From the NCBI RefSeq assembly GCF_003112535.1, contig NZ_BEWA01000007.1, forward strand, positions 248,001 to 312,000: 64,000 nucleotides of DNA, written 5' to 3'. This stretch comes from Streptomyces rishiriensis (GTDB taxonomy: Bacteria; Actinomycetota; Actinomycetes; Streptomycetales; Streptomycetaceae). This document shows, in pieces, positions 18,243 through 26,636 of this stretch. The stretch's first letter is position 1, and each line of letters opens with the position of its first letter. A program made the translations under genes and the position numbers. The notes beneath the pieces were generated by a model that did not search any database, was not told the DNA's origin, and saw only the letters and a program-made list of their open reading frames with translations.

Positions 18243-18430
18243 CGCACCGGGTCCCGTCCATGACGCCACCCGCTCCCCTCCGCCGCCCCGCCGCCGCTCC
18301 CCGACGCACCCCGCCGCCGCTCCCCCGCCCCGGAACCGCCCCGGAACCGCCCCCGCCCCGCCCGCGGCCGGAATCGCCCCCGTCTCGCCAACCCCCGGCA
18401 ATGTGAGGCGGGTTGCCATACCGTGGGCGC

Positions 18431-20149
18431 ATGGCGCTGCATCACCACAGTGACCGTCCGTGGCGCGTGAGGGTGGACGACGCAGAAGGCGCGCCCTGTG
18501 GCGCGGGAGTGCTGCTCGACGACCGGCATGTGCTGACCTGCGCCCATGTGGTCCGGTACGCCGGAGCCGCGCCCGGGTCCGCCGCCGCGTCGGCGGTGCG
18601 GGTCAGCAGTGTGGCGTGCCGTCCGGAGTGGACCCGCACCGCGCACGTGGCCCCGGGCACCTGGGTGCACGACCACGACACCCAGCGCGGCGACGTGGCG
18701 CTGCTCGAACTCGACGAACCGGCCGGCTGCGACACCCGGACCACGCTGTGGAAGGCGCCCATCTCCGGCGGCATGGTCCAGGTGTACGGCTTTCCCCAGG
18801 ACGAGCCGTTCGGCATGGGCGCGGACGCGCGGCTGGCGGGATCCGGCCACCGGCAGGGCGAGTGGGGCCTGTTGAAGCGGATGCGCGAGGGCGACCCGTG
18901 GATCGAGCGGGGGTACTCGGGCGCCGGGGCGATGGCGGTGGGCGGCGAGTTCGACGGCCGCGTCATCGGCATCGTGGTGGCCGACTACGTCAACGGCGAC
19001 GCGAAGGCGGCCTGGATGCTGCCGACGGAGACGATCCTGACGTACCTGCCGCAGATCGAGGAGTTCACCGGCGGAGACCGCAACGACGAACTGGGGCCGT
19101 CGCGCGGCGAGTTGCCCGCTGACGTGCTGGGCGATCCGCTGCGGCTCGCGCTGACGCAGGAACTGACCCGGCTGCTGGACAGCGACTGGTGCGGCGCCGT
19201 GGTCGTCGGGACCGGCGGCACGACCGCGGTGGGCGACTCCTGGCTCGTCCGTCTGGTGCGCACGGCCGATCCGGCGGCCCGGGCCACCGTCAGCGACGCC
19301 GAGCTCACCGGCGCGCCCGGGGACACCGTCCTCGGGCTCGGCGCCATCGACGCGGCCTACGACGCGCGCGGCCGGTCGGTCGCGGACGTCGGCGGATACC
19401 TCACCCGCCGGTTCGGCCTCCCCGGCGGGGACCCCCGCGAGGTGGCGCGGCAACTGCTGCGCCGCAGGCCGCCCGCCTGTCTGGTGGTGGGCGGCGTCGA
19501 CCGCGCCCAGGACCCGCGGGCGCTCCTCGGGGAGCTGCTGGGGCAGCTGGCCGCCCGGGCCCGGTCGCGCGGCATCCGCCTGGTCCTGGGCTTCGAGGGC
19601 GTGACGCCGGCCGACCTGGCCCACGACGTGTGTCTGGACCCCGAACCCCTGCGCGGGGACGCCACCCGGAACGTGACCGCCGCGGCGGTCCACACGGTCG
19701 TCGGACAGCTCGCGGCGGAGGAGGACGCGGCTGCGGCGCTGCACCAGGAGCGGGGCGTGCGGTTCTTCGCCGCGCCCCGGCTGCCGCCCCGCGCCGCGCC
19801 CCGGCTCCGGGTCCGGCTCGCCGTGGCCCGGGCCACGGAACCCAACCCCGAACTCGCCGTGATCCACGAGCGGGCCGACGACGCCCGCGCCGCCCTGGCC
19901 CGCTTCGATCACGACCTGCGCCGGCTGCTCACCGCGCACGAGGACCTCACCGCCCGCCTGGAGCTGCACCGCGTGCGGGCCGCGCGCTACTTCGGCGACG
20001 AGGACCGGCCTCTCGCCGACCGGCACGCCCCGGCGTTCCGCGCGCTGAAGACCGAGCCGATCGACCTCGGGGCCGCCCGCACGCTGGTCGGGCGCTACAT
20101 CGACGAGGTCGACCGGCGGTTGGAGGAAAGACGGCTGGAGGAGAGGTGA
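18431..20149 (+). CDS. Trypsin-like serine protease fused to degenerate NTPase-like and helical regions
   Basis: 572 residues, with no signal peptide, hence cytoplasmic. Residues 1-215 form a trypsin-like domain with an intact triad: H39 in TCAHVV, D88 in GDVALLEL and S163 in GYSGAGAM. Residues about 235-445 look like a STAND/AAA core that has lost its P-loop: GTGGTT appears where GxxGKT is expected, and a Walker-B-like strand (CLVVGGVDRAQ) and a later sensor-like strand (IRLVLGFEG) are retained. The C-terminal 110 residues are charged helices. It heads a six-gene cluster and the next gene begins 3 bp after its stop. In related predicted conflict systems, such proteases are effectors unleashed by partner signalling. 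Substrate unknown. Confidence 0.85.
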   Translation: MALHHHSDRPWRVRVDDAEGAPCGAGVLLDDRHVLTCAHVVRYAGAAPGSAAASAVRVSSVACRPEWTRTAHVAPGTWVHDHDTQRGDVALLELDEPAGCDTRTTLWKAPISGGMVQVYGFPQDEPFGMGADARLAGSGHRQGEWGLLKRMREGDPWIERGYSGAGAMAVGGEFDGRVIGIVVADYVNGDAKAAWMLPTETILTYLPQIEEFTGGDRNDELGPSRGELPADVLGDPLRLALTQELTRLLDSDWCGAVVVGTGGTTAVGDSWLVRLVRTADPAARATVSDAELTGAPGDTVLGLGAIDAAYDARGRSVADVGGYLTRRFGLPGGDPREVARQLLRRRPPACLVVGGVDRAQDPRALLGELLGQLAARARSRGIRLVLGFEGVTPADLAHDVCLDPEPLRGDATRNVTAAAVHTVVGQLAAEEDAAAALHQERGVRFFAAPRLPPRAAPRLRVRLAVARATEPNPELAVIHERADDARAALARFDHDLRRLLTAHEDLTARLELHRVRAARYFGDEDRPLADRHAPAFRALKTEPIDLGAARTLVGRYIDEVDRRLEERRLEER

Positions 20150-20152
20150 CCG

Positions 20153-22285
20153 TTGGGGATGAACCCTCCCATGTGCAACCACCCGGACTGCGGACGCGGC
20201 CGGATCGACGATCAGGGCTTCTGCCCGGTCTGCGACCGGCCGCCGCTGCCACGGGACGACGTCGCGCCGCCGGGACGGGGCCGCGCGCCGGATCCGCCGG
20301 CGCGGGTCGCGGCGGGGGTCGGCGTGGCGCACGTACGGCCGGATCCCTGGTACGGCCTCGGCCTGGTCGACTCCGATCAGCCCCCGGACGTGCCGTCGAG
20401 CCCGTCGGGCCCCGTCGCCGAGGAGCATCGCTTCTGCTCCTACTCCCCCTGCGGGCTGCCGGTGGGCCGCGGTCAGGGCGACGAGCCGGGCCGGATCGCG
20501 GGATTCTGCACGGCCTGCGGCCACCCTTACGACTTCGCCCAGCCCAACGGGCTGGTCATCGCCGACCGTTACGAGGTGGAACGCGTCCTCGGCTCCGGAG
20601 CGTACGGGGCGGCCTATCTGGCCCATGACCGCAATCTGGCCACCCGGGTCGTCCTCAAGGCGCTGCACAAGTCGGTGGCCAAGACCGCCCGGCACGAGCG
20701 GGACGTGCTGGTCGGGCTCCGGCACGACAGCATCGTCCGCATCCTGGGCTACGAGCACGACGGGCCGCACCTCGTCCTCGAATACGTGCCGGGCGAACCG
20801 CTCTCGGCCCGCGACGGCGACCGCCTGGAAACCCTCCTGGCGCACGGCGTCCGCGTCCTGCAGGCGCTCGACTACCTGCACGCCCGGGGCCTGCTGCACT
20901 GCGACGTCAAGCCGCTGAACATCATCCGCTTCCGGGAGGAGGGCCCGGCGGGCGCGCTCGACCGGGTGCGGCTCATCGACTTCGGCGCGGTGCGCAGCCG
21001 GACGAAGGACACGGGGAAGGTCGTGGCCTACACGGAGGCGTACGCGCCGCCGAAGACCGACCCGGAGCATCTGCGCCCCACCCCCGGCTTCGACCTGTTC
21101 GGACTGGGCATGACCCTGCGCGAGGTGTGCCGCTCCCGCTGGACGGACCGCTCCGCACCCGGTGTCGACTCGCTGCACCTGCTGCTGGAGCGGGCCACGG
21201 ACCCGGAGCGCCCGTGGTGGCGGTTCGTGTCGGCCCGGCAGTTCGCGGAGCAGCTCAGCGGGGTCATCCGGCAGGTGGTGGCGGCTCCGCCGACGCGCCG
21301 TCAGGTGGCGCGTCCGTCGGCCCTGTTCGGGTCCATGGCCGGCTCGCTGCACGGCGGCCTGGGCGCGGCCCGCCCCCTCGCCCACTGGGTCGAGGCGCAG
21401 CCGGACGGGAGGGGGCTGCTGAGGATGCCCGCGCCGTTCTCCTCGCCGGATCCCGGCGACATCGCGGCCGCCCTTCCGGCCCCCCTGTCCGACCCCGACC
21501 ACCCGACGGTCACGGCCACGGCGGGCGGCACGCTGGCCGAGATCCGGCTCGCCCTGCGCGGGAAGGACGCCACGGCGGCGGCGGCGCATCTGCGGGCGGC
21601 GGGCCTGCCCGACTGGCACTGGCTGTCCGACTGGTACTGCGGGCTGATCGCGCTGGCCGCCGGTTCTCCGAGGCGGGCCGCCGTCGTGCTCGGCCAGGTG
21701 CGCAGGGCGCTTCCCGGCGAGCTGATCCCGCCCCTCGGCCTCGGTCTGTGCGCCGAGCTGCGCGGGGACGGCGCGCTGGCGCGGTCGCACTACCGGATGG
21801 TCTTCGACACCACCCCCGCGCTCGGTGCGGCCGGCTTCGGTCTGGCCCGCGTCCTGCTGCTGGCGGGCGAGCGGGCGACGGCGGTGGCCGTCGCCGAACA
21901 GCTGGCCGAGGAGTTCCGCTACGAGCGCGAGGCCCGCGTGGCCGCCGTCCGCCTGCGGGTCATGGTCGTCCCGGAACCCGGCCACCCGGCGCCGACCGAG
22001 GACGACGTGGCGCGGGCCAGGGCTGACCTGGCCGGTCTCGACGTGGACGACGCGGCGGCGGCCGCCCTGCGGGCGGAGATCCAATACGCGGAGTTCCTGC
22101 GCACTCGCGACCGGCTGAAGCTGTCCGACGCGATCCGCGCGCTCGGCCCGCACGCGCCGACCGAGCGCGAGTACGTCGCGCTGGTGGACCTGGCCAACCG
22201 GCTGCGCCCGGCGCTGACTTGGGGACGGCGGGGAAAGCGTGCAGAACGGGTCGTTCCCGTTTCGGAGCAACGCCCGGCAGGCTAA
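20153..22285 (+). CDS. PknG-like Ser/Thr protein kinase with paired zinc ribbons and TPR-like C-terminus
   Basis: 710 residues. Two zinc ribbons have identical Cys spacing: C8/C13/C24/C27 and C95/C100/C119/C122. The kinase domain (about 138-385) is complete: GSGAYG loop from G147, K169, the HCDVKPLN catalytic loop with D251, DFG with D276, and an AYAPPK segment in place of APE. The rest (about 460-690) is Ala/Arg/Leu-rich paired helices like the TPR part of mycobacterial PknG. There is no transmembrane segment. TTG 20153 is favoured because GAGAGG ends 6 nt upstream; ATG 20159 is the alternative. It probably phosphorylates partners encoded in the same cluster. Confidence 0.88.
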   Translation: MGMNPPMCNHPDCGRGRIDDQGFCPVCDRPPLPRDDVAPPGRGRAPDPPARVAAGVGVAHVRPDPWYGLGLVDSDQPPDVPSSPSGPVAEEHRFCSYSPCGLPVGRGQGDEPGRIAGFCTACGHPYDFAQPNGLVIADRYEVERVLGSGAYGAAYLAHDRNLATRVVLKALHKSVAKTARHERDVLVGLRHDSIVRILGYEHDGPHLVLEYVPGEPLSARDGDRLETLLAHGVRVLQALDYLHARGLLHCDVKPLNIIRFREEGPAGALDRVRLIDFGAVRSRTKDTGKVVAYTEAYAPPKTDPEHLRPTPGFDLFGLGMTLREVCRSRWTDRSAPGVDSLHLLLERATDPERPWWRFVSARQFAEQLSGVIRQVVAAPPTRRQVARPSALFGSMAGSLHGGLGAARPLAHWVEAQPDGRGLLRMPAPFSSPDPGDIAAALPAPLSDPDHPTVTATAGGTLAEIRLALRGKDATAAAAHLRAAGLPDWHWLSDWYCGLIALAAGSPRRAAVVLGQVRRALPGELIPPLGLGLCAELRGDGALARSHYRMVFDTTPALGAAGFGLARVLLLAGERATAVAVAEQLAEEFRYEREARVAAVRLRVMVVPEPGHPAPTEDDVARARADLAGLDVDDAAAAALRAEIQYAEFLRTRDRLKLSDAIRALGPHAPTEREYVALVDLANRLRPALTWGRRGKRAERVVPVSEQRPAG

Positions 22286-22291
22286 GCTCCC

Positions 22292-22336
22292 TTGCACGTT
22301 CCGTCGAGAACGCTTGCACGCTCCGTAAGGAAACGC
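22292..22336 (+). repeat. Two-copy 22-23 bp tandem repeat before VWA gene
   Basis: Two adjacent imperfect copies start with TTGCACGTTCCGT and TTGCACGCTCCGT, and end in GAGAACGC and AGGAAACGC. They fill the short gap between the kinase stop and the VWA start. The array could be a regulator site pair spaced two helical turns apart, or a remnant of local duplication. Confidence 0.8.
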
Positions 22337-22352
22337 ACAGCGACACGATCGG

Positions 22353-23831
22353 ATGGTGCCGGTGGGGGACAGGTCGCCGTTGGGGCTCAGTTTCGCCCTG
22401 GAAGTGGACGCGCCCTCGGATCTGCCCTACGACGAGGGACGCGCGGACGCCCTGATCACCGTCACGGCAGACTCCGCCGCGGGCCCGTCCGCGCGGACCC
22501 CGAGCGCCGAGATCCTCATCATGGACCGCTCGCTGTCGATGACGGGCCACAAGCTGGACGAGGCGAAGCGTGCGATGCGGGCGGCCATCGACACGCTGCG
22601 GGACGGGACCCTGCTGGCCGTCGTCGCGGGCCACCACGAGGCCGAAGTGATCTTCCCGACGACCGGCGGTCTGGCCCGGGTCGACGCCCGCACCCGGGAG
22701 GACGCCAAGCTCCGGGTGGCCGGTCAACTCCCGGAGGGCGGAACGGCGATCGGGAAGTGGCTGGCGCACGCCCGCCGCCTCTTCGCCTCGGTGGATTCCC
22801 CGGGCACGGTGCGTCACGCGGTGCTGTACACCGACGGCAAGGACGAGCACGAGACGCCCGAACAGCTCGGTGAGATCCTCGCGTCCTGCACCGACCACTT
22901 CGTCTGCGACGCCAGGGGCCTGGGCGACGACTGGCGTTACACCGAACTCCTGCGCGTCACCGAGGCTCTGCACGGCTCCGCCGAGGCCGTCGTCACCCTC
23001 TCCGACCTCACCGAGGACTTCACCCGCCTGATGCGCGAGGCGCAGCGGATCGTCGTGCCCCGGGTGTATCTGGGCCTGCGCCTCAACAGCCGTTTCCAGC
23101 TCGCCTTCGTACGCCAGACCCGGCCCGTCGAAGCCGAGTTGACGGCGCGTCAGCAGCGGGGCGAGGAGACGCACGTCCCTCTCGGATCCTGGGCCCCACA
23201 GACCCGTCAGTACCAGATCTCCCTGCGCGTCGACCCCGGGAGTCTGACCGTGGACGAGACCCTGCGCGCCGCCCGCATCAGCCTGCACGCCGAGTTCCCC
23301 GACGGGACGCGCCGGCCCTGCGCGGAGAGCGCCGCCATGGTCGTGCGCCGCCGCTCGACGCCCGGCTTCGGCATCGCCCGCTCCCCCGACCTGACCCGCG
23401 TCGAGAACGAACGCGAACTCGGCATGGCCATGCGCGCCTGCGCGGACGCCCAACTGCGCGGGGACCTCGAACGCGCCGACCGTGAACTGCGCCTCGCGAT
23501 CGACCTCGCGGAATCCCTCCGGGACAGCGCACGCCTGCAGTCGCTGTACGCGATCGCCACGGACGGCCCCGACGGTCTGCCGCGGGTGCGGCGGGACGTC
23601 GCCCGGGGCCGGATACTGGGGATCGGCGTCGACTCGACGAAGACCGCGAGACGACCGGCCGAGCCGCAGGACCGGCCGCCGCGGGACCGGCCGCCGCACG
23701 ACGCCGGGTCACCCCGGGTGTGTCCCCGGTGCCGTACGACGTCCACGTCGCCGAAGGCCAAGTTCTGCGAGGAGTGCGGGCACCGGTTCGGGGACCCGGG
23801 CGTGTCCGACGAGCCGAGGGACGCCCTGTGA
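22353..23831 (+). CDS. VWA-domain protein with C-terminal zinc ribbon
   Basis: 492 residues. A von Willebrand A domain (about 45-240) has a complete MIDAS: D58-x-S60-x-S62, T131 in GGTAIG, and D161 in YTDGKDE. A beta-rich middle (about 245-350) and a helical stretch (about 355-420) follow. A Pro/Arg-rich linker then leads to a zinc ribbon with C457/C460/C472/C475. There is no signal peptide, so it is cytoplasmic. Metal-dependent ligand binding through MIDAS makes it a likely adaptor bridging the protease and kinase. The next gene's GTG overlaps this stop. Confidence 0.88.
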   Translation: MVPVGDRSPLGLSFALEVDAPSDLPYDEGRADALITVTADSAAGPSARTPSAEILIMDRSLSMTGHKLDEAKRAMRAAIDTLRDGTLLAVVAGHHEAEVIFPTTGGLARVDARTREDAKLRVAGQLPEGGTAIGKWLAHARRLFASVDSPGTVRHAVLYTDGKDEHETPEQLGEILASCTDHFVCDARGLGDDWRYTELLRVTEALHGSAEAVVTLSDLTEDFTRLMREAQRIVVPRVYLGLRLNSRFQLAFVRQTRPVEAELTARQQRGEETHVPLGSWAPQTRQYQISLRVDPGSLTVDETLRAARISLHAEFPDGTRRPCAESAAMVVRRRSTPGFGIARSPDLTRVENERELGMAMRACADAQLRGDLERADRELRLAIDLAESLRDSARLQSLYAIATDGPDGLPRVRRDVARGRILGIGVDSTKTARRPAEPQDRPPRDRPPHDAGSPRVCPRCRTTSTSPKAKFCEECGHRFGDPGVSDEPRDAL

Positions 23832-24685
23832 CCGGGAGACGGCTGCGTGCTTCCCATCCGGTCGTGGTGCTGCGCCGGCTCCGGGCGGGCGTGCTGGCCG
23901 TGCTGGCCGTGACGACGCTGCTGTGTCTGGTGGCGGCGGACCGGGCCGAAGAGCAGATCGCCGCCTCCGAACGCACGAAGGAGGCCATGACGGACATCGA
24001 CCGGGCGCACGAACAAGCCGTGAAGGCGGAGAGGGCGCTCAGCAGGCTCTCCGACATCGAGGACCCCGTGTCGATCGCTCTGACCGGGACCGGAGCCGAC
24101 TTCTCCGACGCCGCCGCCCGCATCAGCTCCCATCTCACCTCGGCGACGGAGGGCAACGGCGCCGGCAAGCGGGGGCTGAGCCACATCCAGTTCGTGCAGG
24201 GCCAGTTGGCCACGATCGTGGAGATGGCCAACGCGGCGGTTCTCGACGGGGCCCCGGCCGTCCTCAAGGTCGTCGAGGCGCTGCGCCGGCAGCCGGAGCG
24301 CGAGGGGGAGGACGCCATCCGGTTCACCGGCGGGCTCGAACATTCGCTCCTGGATCTCAAAAGGGTGGAGAGCGACGCCGAGGAGGTGCAGTCCTCCTCG
24401 GACTGGCGCGACCGCCGTCTGCTGTGGCCGCTCTTCATGGCGCCTCTGGCGGTCATGCTGCTGCTGGTCTGCGCGACCGGCCGCGTCGTCGCCCGGCGCT
24501 TCCGTCGGTATCCCAGCCCGGCGCTCCTCCTCGCCCTGCTCGCCACCGCGTCGGTCGACGTGCTGATGTGCGTGGACCGCCCGCTCGACGTGGCGATCAC
24601 GCTGCCCGTCCTGGCCGCCGCCGGCGCGCTCACGTATCTGTCCTACCGTCCCCGTCTCGCCGAGTACAGGTTCCCCCGCTCATGA
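23828..24685 (+). CDS. Four-helix membrane protein with extracytoplasmic helical sensor-like domain
   Basis: 285 residues. The GTG start overlaps the VWA stop. One transmembrane helix lies at about 19-37. A mostly helical, charged domain of about 150 residues (about 40-195) follows, then three further hydrophobic helices between about 200 and 275. The outside domain between the first two helices has the layout of a four-helix-bundle receptor ectodomain, but no HAMP, kinase or other output domain is attached. I do not recognise a family. Its place between the VWA and solute-binding genes suggests it receives the lipoprotein's signal. Confidence 0.75.
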   Translation: MTGRRLRASHPVVVLRRLRAGVLAVLAVTTLLCLVAADRAEEQIAASERTKEAMTDIDRAHEQAVKAERALSRLSDIEDPVSIALTGTGADFSDAAARISSHLTSATEGNGAGKRGLSHIQFVQGQLATIVEMANAAVLDGAPAVLKVVEALRRQPEREGEDAIRFTGGLEHSLLDLKRVESDAEEVQSSSDWRDRRLLWPLFMAPLAVMLLLVCATGRVVARRFRRYPSPALLLALLATASVDVLMCVDRPLDVAITLPVLAAAGALTYLSYRPRLAEYRFPRS

Positions 24686-25938
24686 GGAGACCGACGGCGC
24701 CCCTCGTCCGCTGCATCCTGGTCCTCGGGCTCCTCCTGGCGTCGGCCGCGTGCGGCGAACCGGCGGACAGCGAGGTGACGATCATGGTCCCCTGGTCCGG
24801 GAAGGAGTTCGAGGCCTTCCACGCGGTCGTCGAGGCCTTCGAGCGCAGCCACCCCGGCATCCACGTCGAACCCGAGGTCACCCGCGCCCTGACCCGGCAG
24901 CTCGACGCCGCGGTCGCGGCGGACGCGAAGCCCGACCTCGCGGTGCTCCCCAGCGTGGGGGCGATCGCCAAGTACCAGCAGCAGGGGGTGCTGCGGAGAC
25001 TCGACGTCGACACGAGCGACTACGTGCAGCCGTTCCGCGGGCTGGGCATGCACACCACGCCGGGCACGAAGGGAACCCCCGGCACGAACGACGTCTACGC
25101 CGTCCCCGTCAAGGCCGACGTCAAGAGCCTCGTCTGGTACGACGTCGCCGCCACCGCCCCGAAGCCGCCCGCGGACTGGAGCGCGCTCCGGTCCCGCCGC
25201 TACACCTGGTGCCTCGGGCTGGAGTCCGGCCCCACCTCCGGGTGGCCGGGCGCGGACTGGATCGCGGACCTCCTGCTCGCCGAGAAGGGCACGAAGGGCG
25301 TCGACGACTACACGGCATGGGCGTCGGGAAAGGCGCCGTGGGACGCCGGGCCCGTCCACAGGGCGTGGACCGCGTGGGGGGAGCTCGTGGGCAGCGCCCG
25401 TGAGGGTGCGGCCAAGTCGGGCTTCGACGAGGCCGCGAAGAAGATGCCCGGGTGCACGCTGGGCCACGGCAGCCTCGCCGCGATGTCCTTCGACGCGGCC
25501 CGGGTGAAGGAGCGCGCGTACATGTACGTGGTGCCCTCGGGCAGAACCCTCCAGGTCTCGGCCGACTTCGTCGGGAAGTTCACCGGGAACGAGAGCGCCG
25601 ACGAGTTCATCGCCTACCTCGCGAGCACCGAGGCCCAGCGGATGTGGGTGAACCGACCCGGCTTCGCGCTCTCCGCCGACCGGCAGGTGGTGGTGAAGGA
25701 CTACGAGGACGCCGTCCAGGGCGGGATAGCCGGGATGCTCCACACCTCCGCGAACACCCTCTGCTTCAGCGCCGCCGACGCGATGGATCCCGACGTCTCC
25801 GCCGCCTTCTACCGGGCGGTCCTGGAGTACGCGGACGGCGCGGCGGAGGGCCCGCTGCTCCAAGCGCTCGACAAGGTCCAGGACGCACTCGGCCCCGCAC
25901 GCCCCGCGTCCGCGCCACCCCTGTGCGGCACCCCGTGA
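24682..25938 (+). CDS. Extracellular solute-binding lipoprotein (family 1 type)
   Basis: 418 residues. A type II signal peptide ends at ASAAC (Cys24). The mature part has the bilobed solute-binding layout: an EVTIMVPWSGKEFEAFHAVV opening strand-helix, a hinge strand near AVPVKADVKSLVW, and a long helical C-terminus. Family proteins normally feed ABC permeases, but none is in this cluster. The ATGA overlap with the membrane-protein gene argues for a physical partnership, with the lipoprotein as an outside ligand sensor. The ligand is unknown; the family commonly binds sugars or glycerol derivatives. Confidence 0.85.
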   Translation: MRRPTAPLVRCILVLGLLLASAACGEPADSEVTIMVPWSGKEFEAFHAVVEAFERSHPGIHVEPEVTRALTRQLDAAVAADAKPDLAVLPSVGAIAKYQQQGVLRRLDVDTSDYVQPFRGLGMHTTPGTKGTPGTNDVYAVPVKADVKSLVWYDVAATAPKPPADWSALRSRRYTWCLGLESGPTSGWPGADWIADLLLAEKGTKGVDDYTAWASGKAPWDAGPVHRAWTAWGELVGSAREGAAKSGFDEAAKKMPGCTLGHGSLAAMSFDAARVKERAYMYVVPSGRTLQVSADFVGKFTGNESADEFIAYLASTEAQRMWVNRPGFALSADRQVVVKDYEDAVQGGIAGMLHTSANTLCFSAADAMDPDVSAAFYRAVLEYADGAAEGPLLQALDKVQDALGPARPASAPPLCGTP

Positions 25939-26052
25939 CCCCTTCCCGATCCTCCTGCCTCCCCCGGGCCTCCCCTGCTCCCCCGGATCCCCTGCGTCCG
26001 GCCGAATCCCCCACCGCCCCCGCCCCGTACCCGATCCCTTCAGGAGCCCGCC

Positions 26053-26382
26053 ATGCCGGACGCCGTCCAGTTCACCCTCGACGACGGCACCGTCGTCCTC
26101 GTGGCCCCGCCCACCCGCACCGGCACCGGAGCAGTGGGCCTCGGCACCCGTCTGGAGAGCGCGGCGACCAGCCTCAGGGAGGCGCTGGCGCCCATCACCT
26201 CCGCCGCCTCCGAGGTGATCGGACAGTTCCGCGGCGCCGCCCAGCGGCCCGACGAGGTGGAGGTCACCTTCGGCGTCGTCCTCGACGCCAAGCTCGGCGC
26301 GGTCCTGACGAGCGCGAGCGCCAGCGCGCACCTCGACGTCACCCTCCGCTGGAGCGGCACGGAACCGACACCTCCGAGCTGA
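26053..26382 (+). CDS. Trypsin-co-occurring small protein (Trypco1 / CU044_2847 type)
   Basis: 109 residues. The N-terminal beta strands (VQFTLDDGTVVLVAPP) are followed by a helix containing a stretch that reads LESAATSLREALAPITSAAS, then strands with VEVTFGVVLDAKLGAV. The pattern matches the CU044_2847 family, also called trypsin-co-occurring domain 1, known from gene neighbourhoods with trypsin-like and NTPase conflict proteins. It has no catalytic residues and is presumably a structural or regulatory partner of the protease at the head of the cluster. CAGGAG lies 6 nt before the ATG. The 114-bp gap from the lipoprotein gene has no clear terminator. Confidence 0.78.
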   Translation: MPDAVQFTLDDGTVVLVAPPTRTGTGAVGLGTRLESAATSLREALAPITSAASEVIGQFRGAAQRPDEVEVTFGVVLDAKLGAVLTSASASAHLDVTLRWSGTEPTPPS

Positions 26383-26636
26383 ATACGAGGCGGGCTCGTC
26401 CGGGCTTTGCCCCCTGGCGGCCCGGCGCTGGGTGTTTCCTGCACACACATTTGCCGACGCCTTACCCACAAATGAGCCGGCCGTCGCACAAATTCGCCCG
26501 AGCGCAGGGCATTTCAGCAGGTCGCCTGCTCAACTGCCGACGGAGCTTCTCCCGTTCCCCCAACGTTCAATTCGCTGTTCCCGCCGGCCCTCCATGCACT
26601 CCCTAAGGTCCCTGAAGGCTTCGAAAGAAGGGACTC
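26383..26636 (+). promoter_or_regulatory. Intergenic control region before ABC operon
   Basis: A 254-bp gap with local AT enrichment. AGCAGG-TCG-CCTGCT (26516-26530) is a perfect small dyad. TAAGGT near 26602 fits a TAnnnT -10 about 35 bp before the ABC start, but I see no convincing -35. No gene is evident. Confidence 0.35.

Noticed and set aside
18243..18430. Possible small Pro-rich gene after the MFS transporter
   Set aside because: Pro/Arg codon run without ribosome site or conserved features.
17999..22297. Minus-strand open frame of over 1400 codons opposite the protease and kinase genes
   Set aside because: High-GC shadow of the plus-strand genes; composition is Arg/Gly/Pro/Val-biased with no family motifs, while the plus strand has intact catalytic residues.
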